NCBI RefSeq assembly: GCF_000513935.1
Contig: NZ_AZUY01000023.1
Location: forward strand, 326 to 64,325
From: Mesorhizobium sp. WSM3626
Lineage (GTDB): Bacteria > Pseudomonadota > Alphaproteobacteria > Rhizobiales > Rhizobiaceae
Direction: 5' to 3'
DNA length: 64,000 bases
Shown here piece after piece: positions 1 through 6,706 of the stretch. The notes under the pieces are model-generated. The model searched no databases. It saw nothing but the letters and a program-made list of their open reading frames with translations, and was not told where the DNA came from. The translations under genes and the position numbers were made by a program. Positions within the stretch are counted from its first letter, which is position 1, and each line of letters begins with the position of its first letter.

Positions 1-152
1 CGGCCCTCCAGGACGCGGCCTCGGTCGCCGGCCTGCTCGTCACCACCGAAGCCATGATCGCCGAAGCTCCGAAGAAGGACTCGGCTGGCGGCGGCATGCC
101 TGGCGGCATGGGCGGCGGCGGCATGGGCGGCATGGGCGGCATGGATTTCTAA
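1..152 (+). CDS. groEL: Chaperonin GroEL, C-terminal end (partial)
   Basis: Only the last 49 residues are in the window; the reading frame starts at base 3 and stops with TAA at 150-152. The peptide has the [19 protein letters not shown] region of GroEL, the end of the equatorial domain, followed by the flexible Gly-Met-rich tail ending GGMGGMDF that is typical of group I chaperonins. GroEL forms the cytosolic 14-mer that folds proteins with GroES. Rhizobia usually carry several groEL copies, and which one this is cannot be told from the tail. Confidence 0.95.
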   Translation, partial: ALQDAASVAGLLVTTEAMIAEAPKKDSAGGGMPGGMGGGGMGGMGGMDF

Positions 153-177
153 TCCAGCCATCCTCGCAAAATTATCG

Positions 178-204
178 AAGGGCGGCCGAGAGGTCGCCCT
201 TTTC
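178..204 (+). terminator. Rho-independent terminator after groEL
   Basis: A 10-bp stem (AAGGGCGGCC pairing with GGTCGCCCTT, one G-T pair) with a GAGA loop is followed by a run of T. It lies 26 bases after the groEL stop. Confidence 0.85.
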
Positions 205-250
205 TTTGCTGTTGAGGCTGGTGCTCCACCGCAGTTGGTTGGAACCAGCG

Positions 251-862
251 TCAGACAGCAACAGTCTCCGCCTGCCGTGCCACCCTGCCGGCGAGCACCG
301 CTTGCTCGATCAGGGCCCCGACCTCGTCAGCCACTGCCAGCAGCGGGGCGCGGTCGCGGGTGGCGCGGGCAATCACCATCAGGCCTTCCAGCGAAGATTC
401 GACCAGCAGCGCCAGCGCCTGCGCGCGACGCTCCGGGATCCCTGCCCTGATGAAGGCATCCCGCAGCAAGCCTATCCACTGCTCGAAAGCTGAACGGCAG
501 ATCTCTTCGAGGTCGGGCACGTCGTTCGGCGCATCGAGCACGACGGGCGCGATCGGGCAGCCGAGCGAAAACTCGTTGTCCTCCAGCATGCGAGCGACGG
601 ACTGGTAAATGTGGTGGACGGCGACCGCCGGATCGCTTTCCGCCGCCAGTTGGGCACCCAGCCGCTCGGTCACGTCGGCCACGCTGGCGCGCGTCACCTC
701 GATGACCAGTTGGTCCTTGCCACCTGGGAAATGGAAATAGAGCGAGCCACGCGGCGCCGCGCTGGCACTCAAAATGTCGCTCAGCGAAGTGCCGTGATAG
801 CCGCGCCGCCGCAAAAGCAGTGCCGTCGTCTCGATCATCCGCGTGCGTGTGTCTGTAGCCAT
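251..862 (-). CDS. TetR/AcrR family regulator (LmrA/YxaF-like)
   Basis: This 203-residue protein has a TetR-type helix-turn-helix at about residues 10-55 (TTALLLRRRGYHGTSLSDIL, then GSLYFHFPGGKDQL). The rest is a helical ligand domain of the kind found in the LmrA/YxaF subgroup, with the sequence FSLGCPIAPVVLDAP. It is transcribed away from the oxidoreductase-OsmC-SnoaL operon. Two palindromes in the shared 98-bp gap (906-946) are its likely operators, so it probably represses both itself and the operon. The inducer is unknown; the enzymes it faces suggest a reactive electrophile or quinone. Confidence 0.9.
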   Translation of the reverse strand: MATDTRTRMIETTALLLRRRGYHGTSLSDILSASAAPRGSLYFHFPGGKDQLVIEVTRASVADVTERLGAQLAAESDPAVAVHHIYQSVARMLEDNEFSLGCPIAPVVLDAPNDVPDLEEICRSAFEQWIGLLRDAFIRAGIPERRAQALALLVESSLEGLMVIARATRDRAPLLAVADEVGALIEQAVLAGRVARQAETVAV

Positions 863-905
863 GTCAACCTCTGTCAGGAGTGCGCATTATAGGGCTTGCG
901 CGGAA

Positions 906-946
906 TATGACAATCGGTCTACATAATATGTAAATCGGTCTACATA
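906..946. promoter_or_regulatory. Tandem TetR operators between 862 and 961
   Basis: The 14-base element AATCGGTCTACATA occurs twice, at 912-925 and 933-946, exactly 21 bp or two helical turns apart. Each copy is the right half of a palindrome: TATGTA(N8)TACATA at 927-946, and the weaker TATGAC(N8)TACATA at 906-925. The second site ends 14 bp before the ATG at 961, in a position to block transcription. This arrangement suits cooperative binding of two TetR dimers. Assignment to the divergent TetR is inferred from position. Confidence 0.75.
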
Positions 947-960
947 TTTCGGAGACAGTA

Positions 961-1974
961 ATGCAAAAGTATCGGCTGGAAGGACAGGACGGCGGCCTCG
1001 ACAGGCTGGTGATGCGCGAGGAAGCGGTCCTCCAGCCGGGTCCGCATCACATCCTGATGCGGGTGCGCGCCACCTCCCTCAATCGCCGTGACACGATGAT
1101 CCTCAGCGGCGCCTATCCGCTGGCGCCGCGGGCCGGCGTCGTGCCGCTGAGCGACGGCGCCGGCGAAGTGGTGGCCATCGGCGATGGTGTCACCCGCCTT
1201 GCCGTCGGCGACCGCGTCACCGGCAGCTATTTCGCGCGCTGGATCGACGGTCGTATCAACGCCGGGCTCATCGACCAGCTCGGCTGCACGCTGGACGGCA
1301 TGCTCGGTGAATATGCCTTGCTCGACGAGCAATGGGCGGTGCAGCTGCCTGAGCATCTCGACTGGCATGAAGCCGCGACATTCAGCTGCGCGGGGCTGAC
1401 GGCCTGGAGCGCGCTGACGGGCGCCGACGTCCCAAAACCGGGGCAATGGGTCCTGGTTATCGGCTCGGGCGGCGTCGCGCTGTTTGCGCTGCAGTTTGCC
1501 AAGCTGATGGGCTGCCGCGTGGCGGCTGTCACCTCACGCGTCGAAAAATCCGACCGGTTGCGCGCGCTCGGCGCCGACCTCGTCATCGCAACGGCCGAGA
1601 CTCCGGATTGGGGCACCAAGCTGCGCGAGGCGACGGGTGGCATCGATCTGACCGTCGAGACCGGCGGGCCGGCGACCTTTACGCAATCGCTGATCGCAAG
1701 CTCCCTCTACGGACGCATCGTACTGCTGACGGTCCAGGACCAGGAGGGCAGATCGGTCGAGATCCCAGCCGCCGTCTACCAGCGCAGTCTTGTCACCATC
1801 GGCCGCGTCTTCGTCGGCAGCCGCAACGGCCTGGAGGCAATGCTCGCCGCCGTCGCGGCGCATCGCTTGAAGCCCGCCATCGACAAGGTCTTCCCGTTTA
1901 CCGAAGCGCGCGAGGCATATCGGCATTTCATGCAGGGCGACGTGTTCGGCAAGGTCGTTATCGACGGCGCGTGA
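961..1974 (+). CDS. NAD(P)-dependent MDR-family alcohol dehydrogenase/quinone oxidoreductase
   Basis: This 337-residue protein has the medium-chain dehydrogenase fold. The GroES-like N-terminal half contains VRATSLNRRDTMILSG and VVPLSDGAGEVVAIGDGV. The Rossmann half starts at about residue 163 with VIGSGGVALFALQFAK. The Cys/His ligands of the structural zinc lobe are absent, as in quinone-oxidoreductase-like members. It is first in an operon with an OsmC protein (30-bp gap) and a SnoaL-like protein, under the divergent TetR regulator. The context suggests detoxification of carbonyl or quinone compounds; the substrate is not predictable. Confidence 0.88.
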   Translation: MQKYRLEGQDGGLDRLVMREEAVLQPGPHHILMRVRATSLNRRDTMILSGAYPLAPRAGVVPLSDGAGEVVAIGDGVTRLAVGDRVTGSYFARWIDGRINAGLIDQLGCTLDGMLGEYALLDEQWAVQLPEHLDWHEAATFSCAGLTAWSALTGADVPKPGQWVLVIGSGGVALFALQFAKLMGCRVAAVTSRVEKSDRLRALGADLVIATAETPDWGTKLREATGGIDLTVETGGPATFTQSLIASSLYGRIVLLTVQDQEGRSVEIPAAVYQRSLVTIGRVFVGSRNGLEAMLAAVAAHRLKPAIDKVFPFTEAREAYRHFMQGDVFGKVVIDGA

Positions 1975-2004
1975 GCCCCCATTCATCAACCAAAGGAGAG
2001 AGCA

Positions 2005-2439
2005 ATGACAATTCGCGACGCATCGGCCGAATGGCACGGCACGCTCAAGGAAGGATCCGGCCGGCTCAGGCTGGGCAGCGGCGTTTTCGAAGGCGCCTAC
2101 TCGTTTCCGTCCCGCTTCGAGAACGGCCCCGGAACCAATCCGGAGGAACTGATCGCGGCCGCCCACGCCGGCTGCTTCTCGATGGCGCTCACCGCCATTC
2201 TCGGCAGCGAAGGTCATATCGCAAGCGATATCCACACGATCGCAAAGGTGCATCTGGGCGCCACCGCGGCCGGGCCGACGATTACCCGCATCGAGCTTGA
2301 GACGGAGGCGAACGTCGCCGGTCTCGCCGCCGCCGACTTCGAGCGGCTGGCGCAGTCGGCCAAGGCGGGATGCCTCGTCTCGCGGGCGCTGGCCGGCGTC
2401 GCCGCGATCGCGCTGAAAGCGAACCTCATAACTCACTAA
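2005..2439 (+). CDS. OsmC/Ohr family peroxiredoxin-like protein
   Basis: The protein has 144 residues, normal for OsmC. The two redox cysteines of the family are present at Cys57 (AAHAGCFSMAL) and Cys123 (KAGCLVSRAL). Family members reduce organic hydroperoxides in the cytoplasm using a Cys pair recharged by lipoylated proteins. The sequence resembles the OsmC rather than the Ohr branch. A GGAGAG ribosome-binding site precedes the ATG. It is the second gene of the TetR-controlled operon, consistent with an inducible response to oxidants or electrophiles. Confidence 0.9.
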   Translation: MTIRDASAEWHGTLKEGSGRLRLGSGVFEGAYSFPSRFENGPGTNPEELIAAAHAGCFSMALTAILGSEGHIASDIHTIAKVHLGATAAGPTITRIELETEANVAGLAAADFERLAQSAKAGCLVSRALAGVAAIALKANLITH

Positions 2440-2459
2440 GAACCGAAGGAGAAAATCCG

Positions 2460-2846
2460 ATGACCCAGGAATCGATCATCGACATCACCGCGGCCAACCG
2501 ATCCGGCCAAACGGCTGAAATCATGCGGCGCTATAACGACGTGTTCCAGCGTCACGACCCCTCGGCTCTCGACGAGCTGGTGGCGCAGGACTGCGTGATC
2601 GAGAACACCACGCCGGCGCCGGATGGCGCGCGCCGCGCCGGCAAGGCAGCCTGTGTCGAGCTGTGGTCGGCGATCGCCACCGCACCGGGTACGCGCTTCG
2701 ACCTCGAAGAGACTTTCGTGGCCGGCGACCGCGCCACGATCCGCTGGCGATACTGGATGGCCGACGGCAATTCGCTACGCGGCGTCAACCTGATGCGCGT
2801 CGCGGACGGACGGATCGTCGAGGCCATGGGTTACGTCAAGGGCTAA
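2460..2846 (+). CDS. SnoaL/NTF2-like protein
   Basis: This 128-residue protein has the small alpha+beta cone fold signature (MRRYNDVFQRHDPSALDELV, then DGRIVEAMGYVKG). Such proteins act as small isomerases, hydrolases or ligand binders, and the role here is not determined. I take the ATG at 2460, which follows AAGGAGAAAATCCG, over an in-frame start inside osmC. It is the last gene of the TetR-regulated operon; an intergenic palindrome follows directly. Confidence 0.8.
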   Translation: MTQESIIDITAANRSGQTAEIMRRYNDVFQRHDPSALDELVAQDCVIENTTPAPDGARRAGKAACVELWSAIATAPGTRFDLEETFVAGDRATIRWRYWMADGNSLRGVNLMRVADGRIVEAMGYVKG

Positions 2847-2847
2847 C

Positions 2848-2899
2848 GCATGTCGCCCGGAAGCGTCCTCGGTTCCGGGACAACGACATGCATAAAATG
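2848..2899. repeat. Rhizobial intergenic palindromic element
   Basis: A nested inverted repeat starts two bases after a stop codon: GCATGTCG (2848-2855) pairs with CGACATGC (2884-2891), and CCCGGAA (2856-2862) with TTCCGGG (2873-2879). An A-rich end, ATAAAATGAG, follows. The arrangement GCATGTCG-CCC...GGG-ACAACGACATGC-ATAAAA matches an imperfect palindrome I recognise from many Mesorhizobium intergenic regions. It may also serve as a terminator or RNA stabiliser for the operon. Confidence 0.7.
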
Positions 2900-2958
2900 A
2901 GAAGCTTGCAGCAGGTCGGGCGAACCCTATTCGCCGCGACAGGCTGTAAGCCGCGCGA

Positions 2959-3570
2959 TCACCTGTCCGCCAGTGCCAGCTTGGCGCCGAGCATGACGAA
3001 GGCGCCGGCAAACGTCCGGCGCATCCAGATCAGCACCATCGGCCGCGACACGACATGGCTGCGGATCGACGCCGCGAAGATGCCGTAGCCGACGAAGACC
3101 ACGAAGGTCAAAAGCATGAAGACCGAGCTGAGCTCCAGCATCTTCGACAGCGCGTTGGGCTCGGTGGTGCTGACGAATTGCGGCAGGAAGGCGAAGAAGA
3201 AGATCGACAGTTTCGGATTGAGCACATTGACGAGGATGCCGGTGGCGATCACCTTGCCGGCCGAGCGTGGCGCGACATTGTCCTCGACGCTCAGGCCGCC
3301 CTTCTCCTTCAGCGTGTTCCAGGCCATGTAGAGCAGATAGGCGACACCGAGATATTTCAGCGTCTCGAAAGCAACTGCACTGGTGTGCAGCAGCGCCGCC
3401 AGACCGGTGATGGCAGCGGCCATATGTGGGATGATGCCGAGCGTGCAGCCGAAGGCGGCAATGATCGAGGCCCGCGCACCGCGCGAAAGTCCGGCGCTCA
3501 GCGTGTAGAGAACGCCGGTGCCGGGCGAAGCCACGACGATCAGCGACGTCAATAGAAATTCGATGCTCAC
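2959..3570 (-). CDS. LysE/RhtB family amino-acid exporter
   Basis: This 203-residue inner-membrane protein has the six-helix LysE/RhtB pattern, with the signature VVASPGTGVLYTLSAGLSRG near the N-terminus and LNPKLSIFFFAFLPQFV in the middle. The family exports amino acids or related metabolites by proton antiport. The start chosen is GTG at 3570, placed after GGAGGAGATCATC; upstream extension would add about 44 unrelated Arg/Gly-rich residues. It stands alone, with no adjacent Lrp/LysR-type regulator. Confidence 0.87.
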   Translation of the reverse strand: MSIEFLLTSLIVVASPGTGVLYTLSAGLSRGARASIIAAFGCTLGIIPHMAAAITGLAALLHTSAVAFETLKYLGVAYLLYMAWNTLKEKGGLSVEDNVAPRSAGKVIATGILVNVLNPKLSIFFFAFLPQFVSTTEPNALSKMLELSSVFMLLTFVVFVGYGIFAASIRSHVVSRPMVLIWMRRTFAGAFVMLGAKLALADR

Positions 3571-3659
3571 GATGATCTCCTCCAGCGCCCTGCCCTGACG
3601 CAGCCTAGCCAGCAAGTGGGGTGCGCACAAGCCACGGGCGCCGCCGCCAGGAGGGCGCG

Positions 3660-4043
3660 CTAAACGGTGGAAAATCCGAGCGCCTGGCGCGCCATCAGGC
3701 ACTCGTCATCGCCAGGCATGCAGGCGCGGCAGACATCCGGTCGCATTTCGTAGATGGTGCAAGCGGTCGACTTGCCGACTTCGCCGGACAGGGCCGAACA
3801 GCGCACGCCGTCACAGCGCATACCCGACAGGTCGGCCGCCACGTACTGTTCCGGGATGCGGTCGAGCTGGGCATCATCCTCTGTGGAGAAGCGCGGCCAT
3901 TCGGCCGAATAGGAACAGCACGCGCCGCAGCTCTGGCAATCGAACACGGGAGCGATGCCCGGTTGAGACGAAGGCAGGGTGGTCGCGGCTGCCACGGCAA
4001 ACGGTTTCGAAGCGGCAAGATTGCGATCGGCGTCCCCAGGCAA
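3660..4043 (-). CDS. YkgJ-family cysteine cluster protein
   Basis: This protein of about 127 residues is defined by clustered cysteines: FDCQSCGACC early, then MRCDGVRCSAL, ACTIYEMRPDVCRAC and DDECL. This is the YkgJ (UPF0153) pattern, thought to bind zinc or an iron-sulfur cluster; the biochemical role is unknown. The start is uncertain. TTG at 4043 lies 4 bases after the stop of the preceding small gene and keeps the cluster compact. Longer starts would read into that gene. It is the last of four tightly packed genes on this strand. Confidence 0.78.
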   Translation of the reverse strand: MPGDADRNLAASKPFAVAAATTLPSSQPGIAPVFDCQSCGACCSYSAEWPRFSTEDDAQLDRIPEQYVAADLSGMRCDGVRCSALSGEVGKSTACTIYEMRPDVCRACMPGDDECLMARQALGFSTV

Positions 4044-4047
4044 GGCG

Positions 4048-4206
4048 CTACTTCTTCTTGCCGGTCTTGCCCTTCGGTGCGTCCGCCGGCGACTTGAACA
4101 GATCGGTCGCTGCCTCGGCCGCCTTTGGCGCGGCAACCGGCTTGGCCGGCTTTGCGGCGGGAGCCGGCGCTGCCGGCAGGTCCTTGGCGGAGAATTTTAT
4201 GGCCAT
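4048..4206 (-). CDS. Small Lys/Ala/Pro-rich protein of unknown function (52 aa)
   Basis: The ATG at 4206 lies one base after the TGA of the 135-residue upstream gene, so translation is probably coupled. The peptide starts MAIKFSAKDLP, continues with an Ala/Pro/Lys-rich stretch (APAPAAKPAKPV, APKAAEAATDL) and ends in a basic tail, KGKTGKKK. It has no cysteine, no membrane segment and no recognised domain. Its composition is that of a disordered, nucleic-acid- or acid-binding tail. Tight packing between two genes of the cluster is the main evidence that it is real. Confidence 0.65.
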   Translation of the reverse strand: MAIKFSAKDLPAAPAPAAKPAKPVAAPKAAEAATDLFKSPADAPKGKTGKKK

Positions 4207-4207
4207 G

Positions 4208-4615
4208 TCAGTCCTCGTCGGCGAAGCGCGATGATGGTGCGCGCGGATTGCGCAGGCGGCCGATCAGCGCCGACACCGCCGTGATGTTCATTTCCTCGGG
4301 CGACCAGTTCCTGGCTTCCGCGATGTGATGCACCGCCAGCTCACGATGCGTGCTGCCGCTATAGGCGGCATCCTGATAGGTCACCCGCTCATGGGTCTTG
4401 GCGTCTTCGCGGACATATTCGATGAGGTAGTTCGGGCACTCGGCACGGCCGCGCACGCCAATGCGCACCTGGGCATCGCCATGGGCGCGCTTGCAGCGTT
4501 CGAGTTTCTCCAGCACGCGACGGACATATTCGACCGGCTTGTCGAGGGTTTCGACCATGTCGGCGATGGTCGCATCGGCGGCGATCGGCGTTGACGGTAC
4601 GCGCTTGGTGGCCAT
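4208..4615 (-). CDS. Hypothetical protein (135 aa), second gene of small cluster
   Basis: A soluble protein I do not recognise. The N-terminal half looks helical and basic (DMVETLDKPVEYVRRVLEKL, then ERCKRAHGDAQVRIG). It has two isolated cysteines (ERCKRA, AECPNY), and the C-terminal half has the sequence STHRELAVHHIAEARNWSPE. Its ATG overlaps the TGA of the upstream gene by one base (TGATG), and its own stop is one base from the next ATG, so all these genes form one translational unit. No function is proposed. Confidence 0.75.
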   Translation of the reverse strand: MATKRVPSTPIAADATIADMVETLDKPVEYVRRVLEKLERCKRAHGDAQVRIGVRGRAECPNYLIEYVREDAKTHERVTYQDAAYSGSTHRELAVHHIAEARNWSPEEMNITAVSALIGRLRNPRAPSSRFADED

Positions 4616-4842
4616 CAGCGTTTTCCGGTTCGTTTCGGCAGCAACGCGAGTGCTGCGGCGGCCGCCATCTCGTCGGCCTCTTTCTCCAGCCGCAACTCGC
4701 GCAAGCGCGCGGTCTTGGCTTCCCGCGCCTGGCTGACGGCATCGCGCTCGGAATTGATGCGATTGAGCGACATCGACTGGGTTTGCGTCTTGCTGAACAG
4801 CGACACGGCCGTATCGACGGCTGTCTTCGAATGAGCGGTCAA
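4615..4842 (-). CDS. Hypothetical coiled-coil protein (75 aa), first gene of small cluster
   Basis: The likely start is TTG at 4842, seven bases after GGAGAAA; an upstream start would add a Pro/Arg-rich stretch of 23 residues without a ribosome-binding site. The protein is charged and helical (RINSERDAVSQAREAKTARL, then RELRLEKEADEMAAAAAL), suggesting a short coiled coil, and ends LLPKRTGKR. No family is recognised. It overlaps the next gene by one base, TGATG. Confidence 0.65.
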   Translation of the reverse strand: MTAHSKTAVDTAVSLFSKTQTQSMSLNRINSERDAVSQAREAKTARLRELRLEKEADEMAAAAALALLPKRTGKR

Positions 4843-5184
4843 AGTCTTTCTCCTGTCAGGAGCCTGGTGCCGATAGGGCGAGACCGGGTCTTCGGTCGGG
4901 ACCATGCACAAAGCAATGCGGCAGCGGATTCAAATTGCTGGAGCGTCCCTTAGCACGTTCAGCCCAATGCGCAGCGCATTTTCAGCGGCAACAAGCGTAA
5001 AATGAAAAAGGCCAGGCACCGCCTGACCTTCCCTGGGAGCGCCGCGCATCCAACTGGATGCACAAGGCTAGCTCCTGACGGGCAGCACAAACCTTGGAAA
5101 CTCAGGTCCCCATGGCCATGCGCCCGAATTCGCCATTCACCGTGCCAGTACATCCGTGGTCACAGGGACAGCTGAATTCTTTCT
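4843..5184. other. Non-coding stretch between small cluster and csp gene
   Basis: 342 bases without a supported gene. It holds the promoter region of the small-protein cluster and, at 5005-5030, a terminator for the csp transcript. A 64-residue open frame at 4959-5153 on the minus strand would run through that terminator and has no family resemblance, so it is not annotated. Confidence 0.6.
5005..5030 (-). terminator. Rho-independent terminator downstream of csp gene
   Basis: Read on the minus strand, AAGGTCAGGC, loop GGT, GCCTGGCCTT forms a 10-bp stem with one G-T pair, followed by a T-rich run. It would end the cold-shock transcript about 155 bases after its stop codon. Confidence 0.75.
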
Positions 5185-5394
5185 TCAGGCCGCCTTCAAC
5201 TGGTCGGCGGACATCTTGCCCGACTTGTTGTCGCGGACCATCTCGTAGCCGAGCTTCTGGCCCTCGACGATGTCGCGCATGCCGGCGCGTTCCACGGCCG
5301 AGATGTGGACAAAAACGTCGGCGGAGCCGTCGTCAGGTTGAATAAAACCAAAACCCTTGGTGGCGTTGAACCACTTAACTGTGCCGGTGCTCAT
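5185..5394 (-). CDS. Cold-shock domain protein (CspA family)
   Basis: A 69-residue single cold-shock domain. RNP1 is KGFGFI (residues 13-18) and RNP2 is VFVHI (27-31), preceded by GTVKWFNAT. These OB-fold proteins bind single-stranded RNA and DNA and melt RNA structure at low temperature or during growth changes. The long gene-free sequence upstream (263 bases to the GST gene) fits the structured leader usual for csp genes. The ATG at 5394 follows GAAAGGG. Several csp paralogues are normal in rhizobia. Confidence 0.95.
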   Translation of the reverse strand: MSTGTVKWFNATKGFGFIQPDDGSADVFVHISAVERAGMRDIVEGQKLGYEMVRDNKSGKMSADQLKAA

Positions 5395-5657
5395 GACGAA
5401 CCCTTTCCATGGCAAATATTCGTTCGCCGTCATGCGGATGCACAACGTCGTTTGTCTCGATTTTTGATGTGGGAAGTTCGTCAAAGGCGCGCTCGAAAGC
5501 GCGGATAACAAAAGTCAGTCAAACAAATATCGACAGATTTCTTCTACCCGTGTTTCAGCCGCCTGTCAAATATTGCGCTATCGGCCCGAAATCCGTCAGT
5601 TGAAAGCACCTCACGCGCCCGTCCCGATCCCTGGGTAAGACCGCTTCACGGACAGCC

Positions 5658-6326
5658 CTATTCGTCGGGACCCGGCTCCGGCCATGTCTCCTCGGCGGCT
5701 TCGGCATACCATTGGCGCATGGCCGGTGTTGCCAGAACCGCGTCCACATAGGCCCTGGTGTCGGGCGCCAGCTCCCCGCCATAGGTGTCGAAACGGGTGA
5801 CGACAGGCGCATACATGGCATCGGCCGCGGTGAAATGACCGAACAGAAACGGGCCGCCCTTGCCGTGTTTCTCACGGCACTCGCGCCACAGCGCCTCGAT
5901 GCGGGCACGTTGGGCCTCGCCCTCGGCATCGAGCGGCTTGTGCCCCTTTGGCCGGCGCAAATTCATCGGCCAGCCATAGCGGACTTCGCGAAAACCGGAA
6001 TGCATCTCGGTCGCCGCCGAACGCGCCAGCGCCCGGGCGCCGATATCGGCCGGCCAGAGCTTTTTCCCAGGAAAAAGGTCGGCGAGATATTCGAGGATGG
6101 CAAGGGTTTCCCAGACGATCCTGCCATCGTGATTCAAGGGCTTGTGAACCAGGACGGGCACCTGACCGGTCGGCGAAACTTTCGCCAGATTGGCAAAGGT
6201 CTCGGGCGTGCGCAGCCGCACGAATCCTTCTTCGAACGGTATCTCCAGGTACCGCATCGCCACCCAGGGCCTGAGCGACCAGGACGAAAAGCATTTGTTG
6301 CCGATATAGAGCGTGAATTCCGACAT
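5658..6326 (-). CDS. Glutathione S-transferase family protein
   Basis: The protein has 222 residues. The N-terminal thioredoxin-like domain starts MSEFTLYIGNKCFSSWSLRP, with Ser in the active-site region and the SPTGQVPVLVH segment containing the cis-Pro of the glutathione site. The IVWETLAILEYLAD helix follows, then an all-helical C-terminal domain. Such GSTs are cytosolic detoxification or redox enzymes; the substrate is unknown. The start at 6326 follows AAGGGGGGACAG. It stands divergently to csbD. Confidence 0.9.
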   Translation of the reverse strand: MSEFTLYIGNKCFSSWSLRPWVAMRYLEIPFEEGFVRLRTPETFANLAKVSPTGQVPVLVHKPLNHDGRIVWETLAILEYLADLFPGKKLWPADIGARALARSAATEMHSGFREVRYGWPMNLRRPKGHKPLDAEGEAQRARIEALWRECREKHGKGGPFLFGHFTAADAMYAPVVTRFDTYGGELAPDTRAYVDAVLATPAMRQWYAEAAEETWPEPGPDE

Positions 6327-6434
6327 CTGTCCCCCCTTGGCGGTGTTGCTCCTTGCGGACTGCGCCGGCCGGCACCCTAGCCTGCCGGCCCAGCCGCCGA
6401 AAGGCACTGTTTGCCGACACAGGGAGCGGCTGCT

Positions 6435-6459
6435 GGAACCGAATCCGTGCCGGCTCGTT
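6435..6459 (+). promoter_or_regulatory. EcfG-type general stress promoter of csbD
   Basis: GGAAC at 6435-6439 and CGTT at 6456-6459 are separated by 16 bases, an exact match to the alphaproteobacterial EcfG (RpoE2) consensus GGAAC-N16-CGTT. The csbD ATG lies 33 bases downstream. Confidence 0.8.
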
Positions 6460-6492
6460 TGCTCAAGCGAACAAGATCCGGGAGATGCGGAA

Positions 6493-6672
6493 ATGGTGAA
6501 CAAGGATCAGGTCGCCGGCGTGGCCAAGCAGGTGAAAGGCTCGGCCAAGCAAGCCGCCGGCAAGGCGACCAGCGACAGGCGGACGCAGGCCGAAGGCGTG
6601 GCCGACAAGGCCACAGGCAAGGTGCAGAAGGCCTATGGCGACGTGAAGGACAAGGTCAAGAAATCTGTTTGA
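6493..6672 (+). CDS. csbD: CsbD family stress protein
   Basis: A 59-residue, highly charged, Lys/Ala-rich protein with the CsbD pattern (VNKDQVAGVAKQVKGSAKQA, ending GKVQKAYGDVKDKVKK). CsbD-like proteins are abundant, small, soluble general-stress proteins of unknown biochemical role. The ATG at 6493 follows GGGAGATGCGGAA. An exact EcfG promoter sits upstream and a bidirectional terminator downstream, so this is a single-gene general-stress transcript. Confidence 0.93.
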   Translation: MVNKDQVAGVAKQVKGSAKQAAGKATSDRRTQAEGVADKATGKVQKAYGDVKDKVKKSV

Positions 6673-6681
6673 TCGCTGTGG

Positions 6682-6706
6682 AAGGGCCGTATCGAGCGGC
6701 CCTTTT
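6682..6706. terminator. Bidirectional terminator between csbD and phosphoesterase gene
   Basis: The perfect 8-bp inverted repeat AAGGGCCG (6682-6689) and CGGCCCTT (6697-6704) encloses a 7-base loop. TTTT on the plus side and an A-rich start on the minus side let it serve both converging genes. Confidence 0.8.

Noticed and set aside
61-150. GGC-ATG-GGC repeats at the end of groEL as a tandem repeat locus
   Set aside because: This is the normal Gly-Met-rich tail of GroEL.
4959-5153. A 64-codon minus-strand frame downstream of the csp gene
   Set aside because: It runs across the csp terminator hairpin and has a random Cys/Gly/Leu composition.
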